DNA of 34,210 nucleotides from Pseudoflavonifractor capillosus (GTDB lineage Bacteria > Bacillota > Clostridia > Oscillospirales > Oscillospiraceae): assembly GCF_016899775.1 (NCBI RefSeq), contig NZ_JACJJE010000036.1:1-34210 (forward strand), in the 5' to 3' direction. A program made the position numbers and the translations under genes. Positions 15,684 through 22,467 of this stretch are shown piece by piece. The notes under the pieces were generated by a model. The model saw nothing but the letters and a program-made list of their open reading frames with translations, did not search any database and had not been told where the DNA came from. Every line of letters starts with the position of its first letter. Position 1 is the first letter of the stretch.

Positions 15684-15735
15684 TGGCGGTGGGGAGAGAT
15701 TCGAACCCATGCACCGAAGTTATTCTCAAACTGAT
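15684..15735 (-). other. tRNA-Ser-like 3' fragment, possible old attachment site of the tyrosine integrase
   Basis: On the minus strand the bases read like the variable arm, T-loop (GGGTTCGAATC) and acceptor end (CCCCACCGCCA) of a serine tRNA. The T-stem does not pair well and no 5' half or anticodon arm can be folded, so it is not a working tRNA. Tyrosine integrases often use tRNA 3' ends as targets, and int begins about 110 bp away. The rest of the 334-bp gap between fic and int holds promoters, a 20-bp palindrome and no gene. Confidence 0.4.
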
Positions 15736-15761
15736 TTCGAATCTGACCGGTTGTGCCCACT

Positions 15762-15792
15762 TTGACAATTGTGTAGAAAAAACTGATATAGT
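15762..15792 (+). promoter_or_regulatory. Promoter of the tyrosine integrase gene
   Basis: TTGACA (15762-15767) followed by GATATA at 17 bp (15785-15790) or TATAGT at 19 bp (15787-15792). A GGGAGG/CCTCCC hairpin lies between it and the start codon. Confidence 0.55.
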
Positions 15793-15844
15793 ACTTCCCA
15801 CGGCGGGAGGGAAGCCTCCCAAAATAAAGTAGGGAGGTACAAAG

Positions 15845-16978
15845 ATGCTCTCAGGAAGTTTGACGAAAAAGAATGGATACTGGTATATGACCCTTCGAGT
15901 ACGGGATGAGTCGGGGAAATCCAAACCAAAGTGGCTTGCGACTCACCTGCGGGCAGATGGGAACAAAAGAAAGGCAGAGGAAATGCTGTGGGCTGCCCGG
16001 CGGGACTATACAGATCTTTGGGAGATGCAGAAACGGAATTTCGGCATTCTTTTCAGTCATTATCTGGTCTCATGGGTCAAAAACTTCCACGGAAAAGTAT
16101 CCGTGGGGACATATACAGAATATCAGAAATGTATTCAAAACCGGATCGCGCCTTATTTTGAGGAACGTCGTATAGAACTTGCCAAACTAAAGTCATCTGA
16201 TATCTTGGATTACTACCATTTTTTATATGGAAAGGGACTGACAGGAAATACCGTTTTGCACTACCATGTGCTTTTGCGCAAGGCACTGGAGGAGGCCAAA
16301 TTACGGGGTTTGATTATGGAAAATCCAACGGACCGTATTCCCCGTCCGAAAAAAGAGCCATCCGTTTCCGACTGCTATTCTCCAGAAGAATGTCGAAAAC
16401 TCCTCAATGCGATCCAGGGAGCTCCCTTGGAACTACCGATTGCTTTTGCCGTCTTATATGGACTGCGGCGCAGTGAGATCCTGGGATTGCGCTGGGGGGC
16501 GGTTAACTTTGAACAGCGGTGTTTCACCATTTCCCATACTGTCACGGTGGTTTCAATCCATGGCCGCCGGCAAATCATCGCGGCAGACAGAGTGAAACGA
16601 AAATCCAGTTTTCGGACCCTGCCTCTCATGCCTTATATAGCAAAACTCCTTCGGGGACATGCTACGCAGCGATATGGTTCACAATCGCCGCCTCATGAGG
16701 ACTATATCTGCGTAAATAAGAATGGAAAACTGATTATGCCGGATACCCTATCAGAACAGTTTCAACGTATCATCAAGGAGAATCATTTGCGGCGAATCCG
16801 ATTCCATGATCTGCGACACAGCTGTGCCAATCTGCTGATCTCTGCTCGTGTACCTCTGATCGAAATACAGCAGTGGCTGGGACACAGTACCATTTCCACC
16901 ACAGCGGATCTATATTCTCATTTGGAATATGCACATAAGGAGCGAAATGCTGACACGATTTTGCAAATGATGCTATGA
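15845..16978 (+). CDS. Tyrosine site-specific recombinase (phage/ICE integrase type)
   Basis: 377 residues. An N-terminal arm-binding segment (1-60, GSLTKKNGYWYMTLRVRDESGK type) is followed by a core-binding domain (about 65-165) and a catalytic domain with the full set: Arg208 in GLRRSE, HDLRH (His321, Arg324), His347 in LGHS, and the nucleophile Tyr357 in ADLYSHL. It should be active. GGGAGG lies 6 bp before the ATG. It stands inside an element that already has its own serine recombinase, so it is probably left from a nested integration beside the tRNA-like fragment. It is followed after 15 bp by the metallopeptidase gene, so the two may be co-transcribed. Confidence 0.95.
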   Translation: MLSGSLTKKNGYWYMTLRVRDESGKSKPKWLATHLRADGNKRKAEEMLWAARRDYTDLWEMQKRNFGILFSHYLVSWVKNFHGKVSVGTYTEYQKCIQNRIAPYFEERRIELAKLKSSDILDYYHFLYGKGLTGNTVLHYHVLLRKALEEAKLRGLIMENPTDRIPRPKKEPSVSDCYSPEECRKLLNAIQGAPLELPIAFAVLYGLRRSEILGLRWGAVNFEQRCFTISHTVTVVSIHGRRQIIAADRVKRKSSFRTLPLMPYIAKLLRGHATQRYGSQSPPHEDYICVNKNGKLIMPDTLSEQFQRIIKENHLRRIRFHDLRHSCANLLISARVPLIEIQQWLGHSTISTTADLYSHLEYAHKERNADTILQMML

Positions 16979-16993
16979 CACAAGGAGGACGGT

Positions 16994-17794
16994 ATGCCTT
17001 TTGATCTCTTGACACTCTTTGAGGAAGCAGAAGCGGCACTGACAAGATGGGATGAAGGAGACGAAAGTGCCGTAGAAGCATTTGCAAAGCGGATATTTTC
17101 ACAGCGTCCTGCGTATGTGTCCGGGACAGGTTATATGCTCTACCGAGAGGATGCCGTTGCCCGGTATGCCCAGTGGATATTAAACATGAACCGTGAACTT
17201 GGAATTGTCCCCTGTATCGAGGCGCTGTATCAATTTTCCGGTCAGTTTTGGCCATCTGACACGCCTGCCTTGACGGAGGAGCAGGCCGACACGGTATTTC
17301 AAATGGCGGATCAGGTTTTCTGCTACACACAGAAAGTGTCGCCTGCGCAGCCAATTGAAGTCCTGCTTTTCGATGCCCAGCATGAAACCTTAAACGGGGA
17401 AACAACGGCGGTTTTCATGCCGGATGGAATACGGGGATGCATCTGCATGTACCGGATGCGGGAGGAAAGCCTTTCGCCCATTCCTGTTTTGCTGCATGAA
17501 TTAGGCCATCTGCTCCATATCAGAGAAACCGGAGCCATGGATCAAGTTCCTTCGTCCTTTGTGACACTCCTGCGCCGACTGGGGACAGAGCCTGATGCCC
17601 TTACCATACTACAACTTCAGGATGTCTTTGCAGACACCTTCATGCTGGCGGTGATGAGCCGGTATCCGGAGTTGCAAACACCCATACTGGGACTGTCAGA
17701 GCAAGCGTTCAAAGCCAGTTACGAGTACATGAGCGCATTTCTCGATGGCATGACGTCGTTCGACAGACGACTTGATGAAATAACAATAAAATAA
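16994..17794 (+). CDS. HExxH zinc metallopeptidase-like protein (possibly ImmA/IrrE-related)
   Basis: 266 residues. The zinc motif HELGHLLHI is at 168-176 (HELGH 168-172), within a hydrophobic strand-helix context (IPVLLHELGH). A downstream DVFADTFML (210-218) could give the third ligand, in the manner of ImmA/IrrE peptidases, which cut phage repressors. No helix-turn-helix is evident, and the 160-residue N-terminal part is not recognised. AAGGAGG precedes the ATG. It lies directly after int and is followed by two unknown genes in the same direction, so the three form a cargo unit. Peptidase activity is a family inference. Confidence 0.65.
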   Translation: MPFDLLTLFEEAEAALTRWDEGDESAVEAFAKRIFSQRPAYVSGTGYMLYREDAVARYAQWILNMNRELGIVPCIEALYQFSGQFWPSDTPALTEEQADTVFQMADQVFCYTQKVSPAQPIEVLLFDAQHETLNGETTAVFMPDGIRGCICMYRMREESLSPIPVLLHELGHLLHIRETGAMDQVPSSFVTLLRRLGTEPDALTILQLQDVFADTFMLAVMSRYPELQTPILGLSEQAFKASYEYMSAFLDGMTSFDRRLDEITIK

Positions 17795-17816
17795 ACTTAG
17801 GAAAGGGGAGATGCTT

Positions 17817-18212
17817 ATGGAAAAACTCGCGTCAATTTTTTGCCATATACCGAGCGGCATGATGAAGGAAAAGGTACATCGGGAACTGTGGAGGCAGCAT
17901 GACCGGCTGGTTCAGGAGGCAGCCCGGATGGGACGAACCATTGAGCACTGCTTCTTTCATGTGGGAGAATTTGATCTTGAAAAACCGGACGAGGTGTTCC
18001 TCCGCTTGATGCAGCAAGCGCAAGCAGACGATTTGGGCCTCGTATTGATCGAAAATAGGGAGCGATTTCCGTTATCACATCAAGCCCAGATCCCGCAAAT
18101 GGATGTGTACTTTGTGCAGGAACATCAACAGGAAGCGTTTGGCTCTCAGGAGATACAGATTGGGGTGGATGACGACATTCCCAAAAACGGCTGTGTATAT
18201 TTCGGTTTTTAG
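17817..18212 (+). CDS. Unknown 131-residue protein of the element cargo
   Basis: Not recognised. It is a soluble, mixed alpha/beta-looking protein: a His/Cys-containing middle (TIEHCFFHVGEFDLEKPDEVF), then LGLVLIENRERFPLS and a C-terminal VYFVQEHQQEAFGSQEIQIGVDDD region. No signal or membrane segment. I take the ATG at 17817 because AAAGGGGAG ends at 17810; an ATG at 17811 would abut that site. It is 22 bp after the metallopeptidase and in line with it, so a joint function is likely. There is no basis to name one. Confidence 0.6.
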   Translation: MEKLASIFCHIPSGMMKEKVHRELWRQHDRLVQEAARMGRTIEHCFFHVGEFDLEKPDEVFLRLMQQAQADDLGLVLIENRERFPLSHQAQIPQMDVYFVQEHQQEAFGSQEIQIGVDDDIPKNGCVYFGF

Positions 18213-18273
18213 TTGAAATCTGTCGGAAACTGTGTCACAATAGAAAAAACTTCCTGAAAAGGATATGACGACT

Positions 18274-19197
18274 ATGGATGCGGTTTCTTACTACCTGAAT
18301 CATATTCTTACGCCACGACTGCGGGGCTATGGGGTAACTGAGCAGTTTTTGCTGTATACGGTCAGTACGATCCATACCCAAATGACTTCTCTTCTGCGTC
18401 ATTGGAATGACCGGGCGTTTCGAAACACAGTGCTCCTCCTTGGCATGGAGGAGGGAAGTTTTTATGAGCCGCCAGCCAAAATAGAGGTCCGCTGTTTTGT
18501 GGTCGTTGCCATCAGGAACAGTCCAATAGAAACGATCCAGAGCGATACTTATCCAGAAGCAGGGCTGAGCCAGATTCTCAACAGTAAGGACGTCAAGGAG
18601 ATCACCTCTGAGGCGATTCGGTATTTCAGCAAGCAGGATTTTGCTGAACTGTGCAGTGAGGCAAAACTCAGCACAAAACGAGATCTATACCTGAAACTTG
18701 CGGAGGAACATCCCGTTGCATGGGCGTCTTTACAGTGTTTGGCTGGAGTGCGTGGGAAAACAGCTGATTATCCCCCGGTCCAAGTCAAGGCACCTTATTA
18801 TTTGGACGGGATCGATGACGGCGCTGAAGGAACAGCGGAACCTGGTAAACTGGTTGTAGGTGTGTATGACGGGTATTCTCCTGAGATTGAGCCGCCTCTG
18901 GTGGAGTATCTAAAAATGCTTTCGGCTGATTCCAATGGAGTCCTGATCGTAGATTCTTTCAAGTCTGTTACCCGAAATGTTACGAAACTCATGGGAATTC
19001 TGGAATTTCTTTTGACCCGGAATCTGCTCTTTGTTTCCACAAATTATTATCTGGAAAACGGCCATGTAGAACGCCGTATGAAACTGTTGCGGGCCGGCCA
19101 TAGCACAAGCGATGTGAAGCGAAATATAGCGAACACTGCCAGCCTTGCCTACAGGCATAAACTGATATTAAACCGATATACCCCTAAACATGAGTGA
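18274..19197 (+). CDS. Unknown 307-residue protein with a serine-recombinase-like C-terminal segment
   Basis: No confident family. The N-terminal 170 residues are helical and unrecognised. From about residue 190 a stretch reads LVVGVYDGYS, then about 25 residues later GVLIVDSFKSVTRNVTKLMG, then LEFLLTRNLLFVSTNYYLENG. This follows the order of the catalytic domain of serine recombinases (Y-x-R-x-S strand; LxRLxRN helix; GVRFISL strand) but is shortened and has lost the first Arg of the RxxR pair. I infer a degenerate, probably inactive recombinase-like fold. The start is chosen at 18274, 10 bp after AAAAGGA; an ATG at 18265 is too close. It ends at a strong terminator. Confidence 0.55.
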   Translation: MDAVSYYLNHILTPRLRGYGVTEQFLLYTVSTIHTQMTSLLRHWNDRAFRNTVLLLGMEEGSFYEPPAKIEVRCFVVVAIRNSPIETIQSDTYPEAGLSQILNSKDVKEITSEAIRYFSKQDFAELCSEAKLSTKRDLYLKLAEEHPVAWASLQCLAGVRGKTADYPPVQVKAPYYLDGIDDGAEGTAEPGKLVVGVYDGYSPEIEPPLVEYLKMLSADSNGVLIVDSFKSVTRNVTKLMGILEFLLTRNLLFVSTNYYLENGHVERRMKLLRAGHSTSDVKRNIANTASLAYRHKLILNRYTPKHE

Positions 19198-19210
19198 GCA
19201 TAGTGATTTT

Positions 19211-19245
19211 AGCCCGTACCGATGATCGGTACGGGCTCCTTTTTG
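19211..19245 (+). terminator. Intrinsic terminator ending the int-metallopeptidase cargo unit
   Basis: A 12-bp perfect stem AGCCCGTACCGA / TCGGTACGGGCT with loop TGA, then CCTTTTTG. It separates the cargo unit from the recombinase unit. Confidence 0.9.
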
Positions 19246-19254
19246 CGCTCAGGC

Positions 19255-19283
19255 GCAAGTTAACAAACACTGGCGCATAGAAT
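19255..19283 (+). promoter_or_regulatory. Sigma-E-like promoter of the recombinase unit
   Basis: GCAAGTT (19255-19261), 14 bp, CATAGAAT (19276-19283). The -10 matches CATACAAT in 7 of 8 bases and the -35 matches GCATATT in 5 of 7. The spacing equals that of the sigK promoter at 11710. No sigma-A-type pair is obvious here. Sigma-E control of the skin recombinase is known in Bacillus. Confidence 0.5.
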
Positions 19284-19301
19284 CCACCGAGGAGGTGTGT
19301 C

Positions 19302-19436
19302 ATGAAAGAAAAGACTCTTTCTGTTTCCTGCACGTATTCTGAAGCCGGGCCGTTGGTAGTGGATTTGATCCGGGAATCCTTTCACTTTTTTCTGAAAAAA
19401 GAGCTGGTTGCCCTGGATATTCGCCCGCAGATGTAG
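19302..19436 (+). CDS. 44-residue protein upstream of the recombinase, possible directionality factor
   Basis: ATG at 19302 with GGAGGTG seven bases upstream; it encodes MKEKTLSVSCTYSEAGPLVV and on to ...LVALDIRPQM, 44 residues, then TAG. Predicted amphipathic helix at about 17-36 (LVVDLIRESFHFFLKKEL). It is the first gene after the sigma-E-like promoter and lies 45 bp before the recombinase start, so it is co-expressed with it. Large serine recombinases usually need a small partner protein to excise, and small neighbours often serve. That role is a guess from position and size. I do not recognise the family. Confidence 0.6.
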   Translation: MKEKTLSVSCTYSEAGPLVVDLIRESFHFFLKKELVALDIRPQM

Positions 19437-19480
19437 TATGGTTGTGGCGATGAATGGCCGCTTATCTCAGGAGGTATCAC

Positions 19481-21058
19481 ATGTACTTAGAGATAAGCAA
19501 TCCCATGGATTACCATGCGGCTTTATACATCAGACTATCAAAGGAGGATGAGAGCGAGGGGCCATCCCAGAGCGTCCAGAACCAGGAATCCCTGCTGCGG
19601 GAGTTTGTACAGCAGCACCGGCTGAGCGTCTATGACACCTACGTGGACGACGGCTGGAGCGGCACCAACTTCGACCGGCCGGCCTTCCAACGGATGATTG
19701 CGGACATCGAGGCGAAGAAAGTCAACATGGTCATCACCAAGGACCTCTCCCGACTGGGCCGGGACTACATCCTGACCGGCCACTACATGGAGCGGTACTT
19801 CCCGGAGCACCGGGTGCGGTACATCTCCCTGCTGGACGGCATCGACACCGGGGTAGACTCCACCGCCAACGACATCACACCCTTCCGTGCCATCATGAAC
19901 GACATGTATGCCAAGGATATCTCCAAGAAGATCAAATCGGTCAAGCGGGATAAGCAGCGGAAGGGGCAGTTTATCGGCGGTAAGCCGGTGTATGGCTATA
20001 AGATGCACCCAACGGAGAAAAACAAGATCGTCATTGATGAGGAAGTGGCCCCTGTCGTGCGGCGAATCTTCGCCCTGGCCCTCTCTGGTATGAGCTGCCG
20101 GAATATCGCCACCCTCCTCAACCAGGAGGGAGTACCTACCCCGGCAACCTACGCTAATCTCCCAGTGGCGAGACCCGGCCCCTACACCGGACTGTGGAGC
20201 AGTGAACGGATCTCCGACATGCTCCAAAATGAGACCTACATCGGCAACATGGTGCAGGGGCGCAGCGTGAAGATCAGCTATAAATCCAAGAAGTGCCTGA
20301 AGCAAGACCCGGCCAACTGGGTGGTGGTGGAGGGTACCCACGAGCCACTGGTGGATGCGGAGACCTTTCAGAAGGTGCGGATGCTGGTGAACAGCCGCAG
20401 GCACACCCGGAGCCGGACCTATGACTTCCTGCTGAAGGGGCTGATCTTCTGCCACGAGTGCGGCTACCCTCTGGCGGTCCTCAACCGGAAAAACGCCAGG
20501 GGTGAGGATGTGCTGTACTTTGTCTGCCGCACCTATCAGCGGTTCACCAAGGCCGGGGTCTGCACCTGCCATTCCATCAAGGAAAAAACGGTGACCGATG
20601 CGGTGATTGCCAAAGTACGGGAAGTCTGTCAGGTCTACCTGAATCCAGATGATCTGCTGCCAGCGGCTCAGGAAGCCGTGGAGAATGCCAGAAAGCAGAG
20701 CAGCCTGGAGACGGAGCTCCAAGCACTCCAATCCAAGATCGACAGCCTCACCGCCAACCTGGACCGGATGTACACCGACCGGCTCATCGGGCTGCTGCCC
20801 GAGGCGGACTTCCAGCGCATCTTCGGCCGGATCAAGCTGGAGCGGGAGCGGCTGGAGGAGAAACAGCAGGAACTGGAGTTGCGTCAAAAAAGCCCCGTCC
20901 GCAGCGAGGACAGAGCCAGGGAACTGGTACAGCGGTTCATCGAAACTGCCGGGGAGAGTCGGGAACTGCTGGTCAGCCTCATTGAACGGGTGGAGCTGAC
21001 CGAGGAAAAAGAGATCATTATAAAATTCCGCTTCCACGAACTGGAGGCAATTTCTTAA
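19481..21058 (+). CDS. spoIVCA: Large serine recombinase of the sigK intervening element (SpoIVCA-like)
   Basis: 525 residues from the ATG at 19481 (AGGAGG six bases upstream). The catalytic domain is at 1-150, with nucleophile Ser20 in ALYIRLSKED and the Arg pair in DLSRLGRD (Arg91, Arg94). The recombinase DNA-binding domain is at about 160-290. The zinc ribbon has Cys324 and Cys327 (CHECG), Cys349 and a Cys361/363 pair. A charged coiled coil spans about 390-480. All active residues are present. Its stop lies 2 bp before the right-end att arm, as usual for integrases encoded next to their site. By analogy to Bacillus SpoIVCA it excises the element in the mother cell and rebuilds sigK. Confidence 0.95.
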   Translation: MYLEISNPMDYHAALYIRLSKEDESEGPSQSVQNQESLLREFVQQHRLSVYDTYVDDGWSGTNFDRPAFQRMIADIEAKKVNMVITKDLSRLGRDYILTGHYMERYFPEHRVRYISLLDGIDTGVDSTANDITPFRAIMNDMYAKDISKKIKSVKRDKQRKGQFIGGKPVYGYKMHPTEKNKIVIDEEVAPVVRRIFALALSGMSCRNIATLLNQEGVPTPATYANLPVARPGPYTGLWSSERISDMLQNETYIGNMVQGRSVKISYKSKKCLKQDPANWVVVEGTHEPLVDAETFQKVRMLVNSRRHTRSRTYDFLLKGLIFCHECGYPLAVLNRKNARGEDVLYFVCRTYQRFTKAGVCTCHSIKEKTVTDAVIAKVREVCQVYLNPDDLLPAAQEAVENARKQSSLETELQALQSKIDSLTANLDRMYTDRLIGLLPEADFQRIFGRIKLERERLEEKQQELELRQKSPVRSEDRARELVQRFIETAGESRELLVSLIERVELTEEKEIIIKFRFHELEAIS

Positions 21059-21059
21059 A

Positions 21060-21098
21060 GGGCATCGTTTACAATAGGCGCGGCGCTATGTATCCCGC
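21060..21098 (+). other. Right attachment site (attR): inner arm plus core
   Basis: Arm GGGCATCGTTTAC (21060-21072) and GGCGCGGCGC, then the core TATGTATCCCGC (21087-21098). When joined to the left arm in an excised circle the 62-bp sequence is an imperfect palindrome centred on GT in the core, with 24 of 31 base pairs matching by my count. Confidence 0.85.
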
Positions 21099-21158
21099 AT
21101 TGAAAAGCGGGCGCTGGCAAAATTGGAAGAGGCGATGGAGGACTGGCGGCCGGACTGA
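21087..21158 (+). CDS. sigK: sigK 3' part (C-terminal codons 210-232)
   Basis: Reads YVSR from the right core copy and then IEKRALAKLEEAMEDWRPD and TGA. IEKRAL after YVSR is the universal continuation of sigma-K-type region 4.2 (Bacillus: SYVSRIEKRAL). It has no start codon or ribosome site of its own and is silent until excision joins it to the 5' part at 11,780. The bases from 21,159 to 21,285 hold no gene that I can support. Confidence 0.95.
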   Translation, partial: YVSRIEKRALAKLEEAMEDWRPD

Positions 21159-21285
21159 GAGGGGGAGAAAACGCAGGAAAACCTGCAAAAGAAAGACGGA
21201 GACAGGGAAAAATCGTTAAAGTAATAACAATTTTGAGGGAAAATGAATCTTTTTGGTCAAAATAGAAAAGAGCTGAAAAAATTTC

Positions 21286-21314
21286 TTGCATTATACATGC
21301 AATTAGACTATAAT
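21286..21314 (+). promoter_or_regulatory. Sigma-A promoter of the TAXI-TRAP operon
   Basis: TTGCAT (21286-21291), 17 bp, perfect TATAAT (21309-21314), 55 bp before the receptor ATG. Confidence 0.8.
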
Positions 21315-21368
21315 GAGTGTGCAAGCAAAATTCCCCAGAAAATCATTTTTTGAATTGGAGGAATCACT

Positions 21369-22445
21369 ATGCTGAAAAAGAAACTTGCTCTTGTCCTGGC
21401 CATGGCGATGGCGGCTAGTTTGGCGCTGTCCGGCTGTGGCAACCCCCATGCGTCGAGTTCCGGCTCCGGCTCCGGTTCTGAAAGCGGATCTGGCGGAACA
21501 AGCGCAGCGGCCCCGAGTGGCGGCTCGGGTGAAACGGCTGTTTTGGCCACCGGCGGCTCCACCGGTACTTACTACGGCGTGGGTTCTGGTATGTGTACTG
21601 TACTGAATCCCATTATCGGTGATGTGCTGAACATGACCGCCACCTCCACTGGCGCCTCCAAGGAGAACGTCCAGGGCATTACCGATGACAAGTATCAGCT
21701 GGCTATTCTTCAGTCCGACGTGCTGACCTATGCCCACAACGGCGAGGACATGTTCGAGGAGCCTGAGACGGATGCCCTTTGGGTGGCCGGCCTGTACAAT
21801 GAGACGGTTCAGATCACCGCCCGCGGCGGCATTACCGACGTGTCCGAGCTGGCCGGCAAGACCGTCTGTGTGGGCGACCGGGGCTCCGGTACCGAGTTCA
21901 ATGCCCGTCAGGTTCTGGAAGCCTACGGCATGACCTATGACGACATCAATGTTACTTACGGCTCCTTCGGCGACGCCTCCGAGCAGCTGAAGAACGGCCA
22001 GATCGACGCGGCCTTCACCGTGGCCGGCGCCCCCACCGTGGCCATCACCGAGCTGGCCACCAGCGGCATGGACTTCTCCATGGTCTCTCTGACCCAGGAG
22101 GCCGTGGATTACCTCACGGAGAATTACCACTTCCTGGTTCAGGAGAACCTGCCCGCCGGAACCTATGAGGGTGTGGACTATGAAGTGACCTGCGTGGCCG
22201 TCCAGGCCGTTCTGGTCGCCTCCACCGACCTGAGCGAGGACGCGGTGTATGAGCTTACCAAGGCCCTGTTTGAGAACAAGGATGAGCTGATTGTCGGCCA
22301 TCCCAAGTTCGAGCTGCTGACCGACTATGACGCCACCAAGGGTATTTCCGTCCCCGTCCATCCCGGAGCCCTGAAATACTATGTGGAGGCCGGCGTGCTG
22401 GATGAGGAGGGCAACCTGCTCATCGACGCCCCCACCACCGCTTAA
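21369..22445 (+). CDS. TRAP transporter solute receptor, TAXI family (lipoprotein)
   Basis: 358 residues. A lipoprotein signal with lipobox LSGC (Cys23) is followed by a Ser/Gly-rich linker (about 28-55) that tethers the domain to the membrane. The mature fold begins with ATGGSTGTYYGVGSGM, the hallmark of the TAXI receptors, and contains the expected GKTVCVGDRGSGTEFNARQVLEAYG segment near the middle. It delivers a substrate, often glutamate or another dicarboxylate in this family, to the fused permease encoded at 23,063. The ligand here is unknown. The ATG has GGAGG upstream. It is the first gene of the unit; an internal hairpin after it may raise its level relative to the permease. Confidence 0.93.
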   Translation: MLKKKLALVLAMAMAASLALSGCGNPHASSSGSGSGSESGSGGTSAAAPSGGSGETAVLATGGSTGTYYGVGSGMCTVLNPIIGDVLNMTATSTGASKENVQGITDDKYQLAILQSDVLTYAHNGEDMFEEPETDALWVAGLYNETVQITARGGITDVSELAGKTVCVGDRGSGTEFNARQVLEAYGMTYDDINVTYGSFGDASEQLKNGQIDAAFTVAGAPTVAITELATSGMDFSMVSLTQEAVDYLTENYHFLVQENLPAGTYEGVDYEVTCVAVQAVLVASTDLSEDAVYELTKALFENKDELIVGHPKFELLTDYDATKGISVPVHPGALKYYVEAGVLDEEGNLLIDAPTTA

Positions 22446-22467
22446 TATTCGGGAAAGCGTCTGAACC

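Larger units (their letters stand above)
12407..21098 (+). mobile_element. Skin-like sigK intervening element, 8,680 bp
   Basis: The element is bounded by two copies of TATGTATCCCGC (12407-12418 and 21087-21098), 8,680 bp apart. Removing one copy plus the interior joins codon 213 of sigK to ATT GAA AAG..., giving the expected IEKRAL sequence and a 232-residue protein. It carries a large serine recombinase at the right end. Cargo from left to right: SIR2-like, ParA-like, Fic (all minus), tyrosine integrase, metallopeptidase, two unknowns, a 44-residue protein and the recombinase (all plus). Composition is mixed: about 40% G+C in parA but up to 68% in parts of the recombinase. Known skin elements in Bacillus and Clostridioides are excised in the mother cell. 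Confidence 0.95.

Noticed and set aside
15684-15760. Intact tRNA-Ser gene
   Set aside because: Only a 3'-like part is visible; T-stem pairing fails and no 5' half or anticodon arm folds.
19538-21037. 499-codon minus-strand open frame opposite the serine recombinase
   Set aside because: Antisense shadow; the plus-strand gene has all catalytic residues.
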